Position numbers and translations under genes: made by a program
Notes under the pieces: model-generated
Told to the model about the DNA's origin: nothing
The model's database searches: none
Seen by the model: the letters and a program-made list of their open reading frames with translations, nothing else
Part shown: positions 62,746 to 64,000 of the stretch, one piece after another
How positions within the stretch are numbered: the first letter of the stretch is position 1
How the letters are laid out: each line of letters starts with the position of its first letter
Source of the DNA: Nautilus pompilius
Taxonomy: Eukaryota; Mollusca; Cephalopoda; Nautilida; Nautilidae
Direction: 5' to 3'
DNA: 64,000 nucleotides
Assembly: GCA_018389105.1 (NCBI GenBank)
Contig: JACATO010000596.1
Coordinates: 496,001 to 560,000 of the forward strand

Positions 62746-63590
62746 CTTTTCAATAAAACAAATTCTCCGAAAATACTCTCAATAATTTCGTCTTAATTTA
62801 AAGTCGTGATTCGATTATATTTATTATAAAACAAACCAGCAGCTGGTCGGGTATCATCTACCCGAAGCTGATTCTCATAAGAAACACTCCTCTAATCCGT
62901 AGTGTAGGAAACTCTGATCAAGAGGAACTTCACCTTTTTTAGTGTGCAGAAGAAGAGGAGGACGTTATTGCAGTGATAACAAGAACTGTTATTTCATTAT
63001 CAAATATGCTAAGTTAAATTATTTAAGAAATGAATTAAATAAGTGAACACTGTTTCTTTATTAAAACAGTGATATTATTTTAAAACTAAGTGTAAAGAAA
63101 ATTTATTATCTTTTTGCGCATTTAAAACAGCAGACTGGAGGATTTCTGAAGGTTATATCCAGAGGGGCCGCCTTTTGATTGGGTGGTCGGGTCGGCGGGG
63201 ATTTGGTTAATTAGGTATCGCCGATACATCCCGAGCACTCGGTGGCTCGCTCTGTCATCGCCTTCAGACCTCCCTATCGATCAGCGCGCGCGCGACCCAG
63301 TGCAAGCTGTTCCATCATAGATCCGGCCCATCCATCTCGCTCTCCTACCAATTACGGTATTCGCGCTCCGTCGTCACTCGGCCGAGTTCGCTCAGGCTGT
63401 ACGGCGGAAGGTCACAGCTTCATGAATCGTCCGGGGATACTGGCACCGCAGCATCGATTACCGGTCCGGGTAATCTTGGAATGTATGAACGGCGACATGA
63501 CATTCTGCGCGTAAAACACAGGGGAGAGAACTCGCCGTCGTTCGGTCATACCGCGCTTGTTGAAGGGTTGAAGGGCAAAAACCGCGGGCG
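61617..63590. other. Non-coding flank
   Basis: (CT)n at 61651-61672 and (TAA)n at 62705-62743. A CpG-rich unique block at about 63170-63480 might be regulatory; no exon recognised. Confidence 0.5.
62705..62743. repeat. (TAA)n microsatellite
   Basis: About 39 bp, perfect. Confidence 0.95.
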
Positions 63591-64000
63591 AGGCGCGAGC
63601 GCTCTCAAGAGAGCGAGAGCGCCAAGGAGAGCCCGAGCTACACCGAGAGAGAGAGATCGAGAGAGAACAGCGAGAAGCTGCGAGAAAAGCGAGAAAGAGA
63701 GCGCGGCGAGGCCCAGCGAGCGCGCGCTAGCGAGAGCGAGAGAGCGGAGAGCGCGAGCGGCGAGCGAGCCAGCGAATAGAAGAGCGGAGCGAGAGAGCGC
63801 GAGAGCGAGCTGAAAGCTAGGCGCGCAGAGCGCATCGAGCGAAAAGAGAGAAGAGAGTAGAGAGCGAAAAAGAGAGAGAGAGAGGAGCGAGAGTCTGATG
63901 AGAGAGCGAGAGAGAGCGCGCTAGCGCGAGAATAGAGATCCAGATCTCTCTAGAGCAGCTCGCTGACGAGCTCTCTAGAGCGATATCAATAAAGATCTCT
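63591..64000. repeat. Noisy GA/GC-rich low-complexity tract to window end
   Basis: Dominated by GAGA and GAGCG words, then short palindromes (AGATCTCTCTAGAG, GAGCTCTCTAGAG) to the end. Chance frames here encode only Arg/Ala/Glu or Ser/Leu runs. Confidence 0.85.

Noticed and set aside
63481..63813. 110-codon Arg/Ala-rich frame
   Set aside because: Arises from the noisy GAGCG tract; no domain.

Overview
The window is nuclear DNA from an animal. It holds one recognisable protein-coding gene, on the + strand: the 3' part of a T-box transcription factor of the Tbx1/10 class. Five coding exons (35056-35329, 41132-41284, 42483-42550, 44259-44347, 46243-46523) have canonical AG/GT borders and join in one open frame. 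They encode about 287 residues: most of the T-box DNA-binding domain, then a short tyrosine-rich tail ending at a TGA at 46521-46523. The exon for the first T-box block (the LW...LGTEMI region) and the N-terminus were not found in positions 1-35055. The gene therefore probably starts upstream of the window, and the first 35 kb is probably one large intron.

The rest is non-coding. The many short open frames have no recognisable domains and look like chance. What can be recognised is repeat and transposon debris: a 545-bp inverted-repeat-flanked element (6530-7074) whose core is a 131-bp higher-order minisatellite; a composite CT/TA satellite (about 8480-9430) that repeats a TGACGTCA-type palindrome 14 times, with a stray inverted copy at 31.1 kb; a decayed IS630/mariner-type transposase (20821-21010); a decayed Tc1-type transposase on the - strand (38361-38821) in the first visible intron; an apparently full-length tRNA-derived SINE with a trinucleotide tail (45333-45575, - strand) in the last intron, plus two weaker SINE heads; tandem duplications with 60-bp and 73-bp units; and many long microsatellites.

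Organism: a metazoan with large introns, no obvious CpG depletion, abundant microsatellites, Tc1/mariner relics and lysine-tRNA-like SINEs. An invertebrate, plausibly a lophotrochozoan such as a mollusc, fits best, but this is inference and the phylum cannot be fixed from the sequence alone. Two regions (47.5-47.9 kb and 63.6-64.0 kb) are noisy GA/CT foldback sequence and could be assembly or read-error products.

Layout: 1-35055 upstream intron (inferred) with repeats; 35056-46523 Tbx1/10 exons and introns; 46524-64000 3' UTR of unknown length and non-coding flank.
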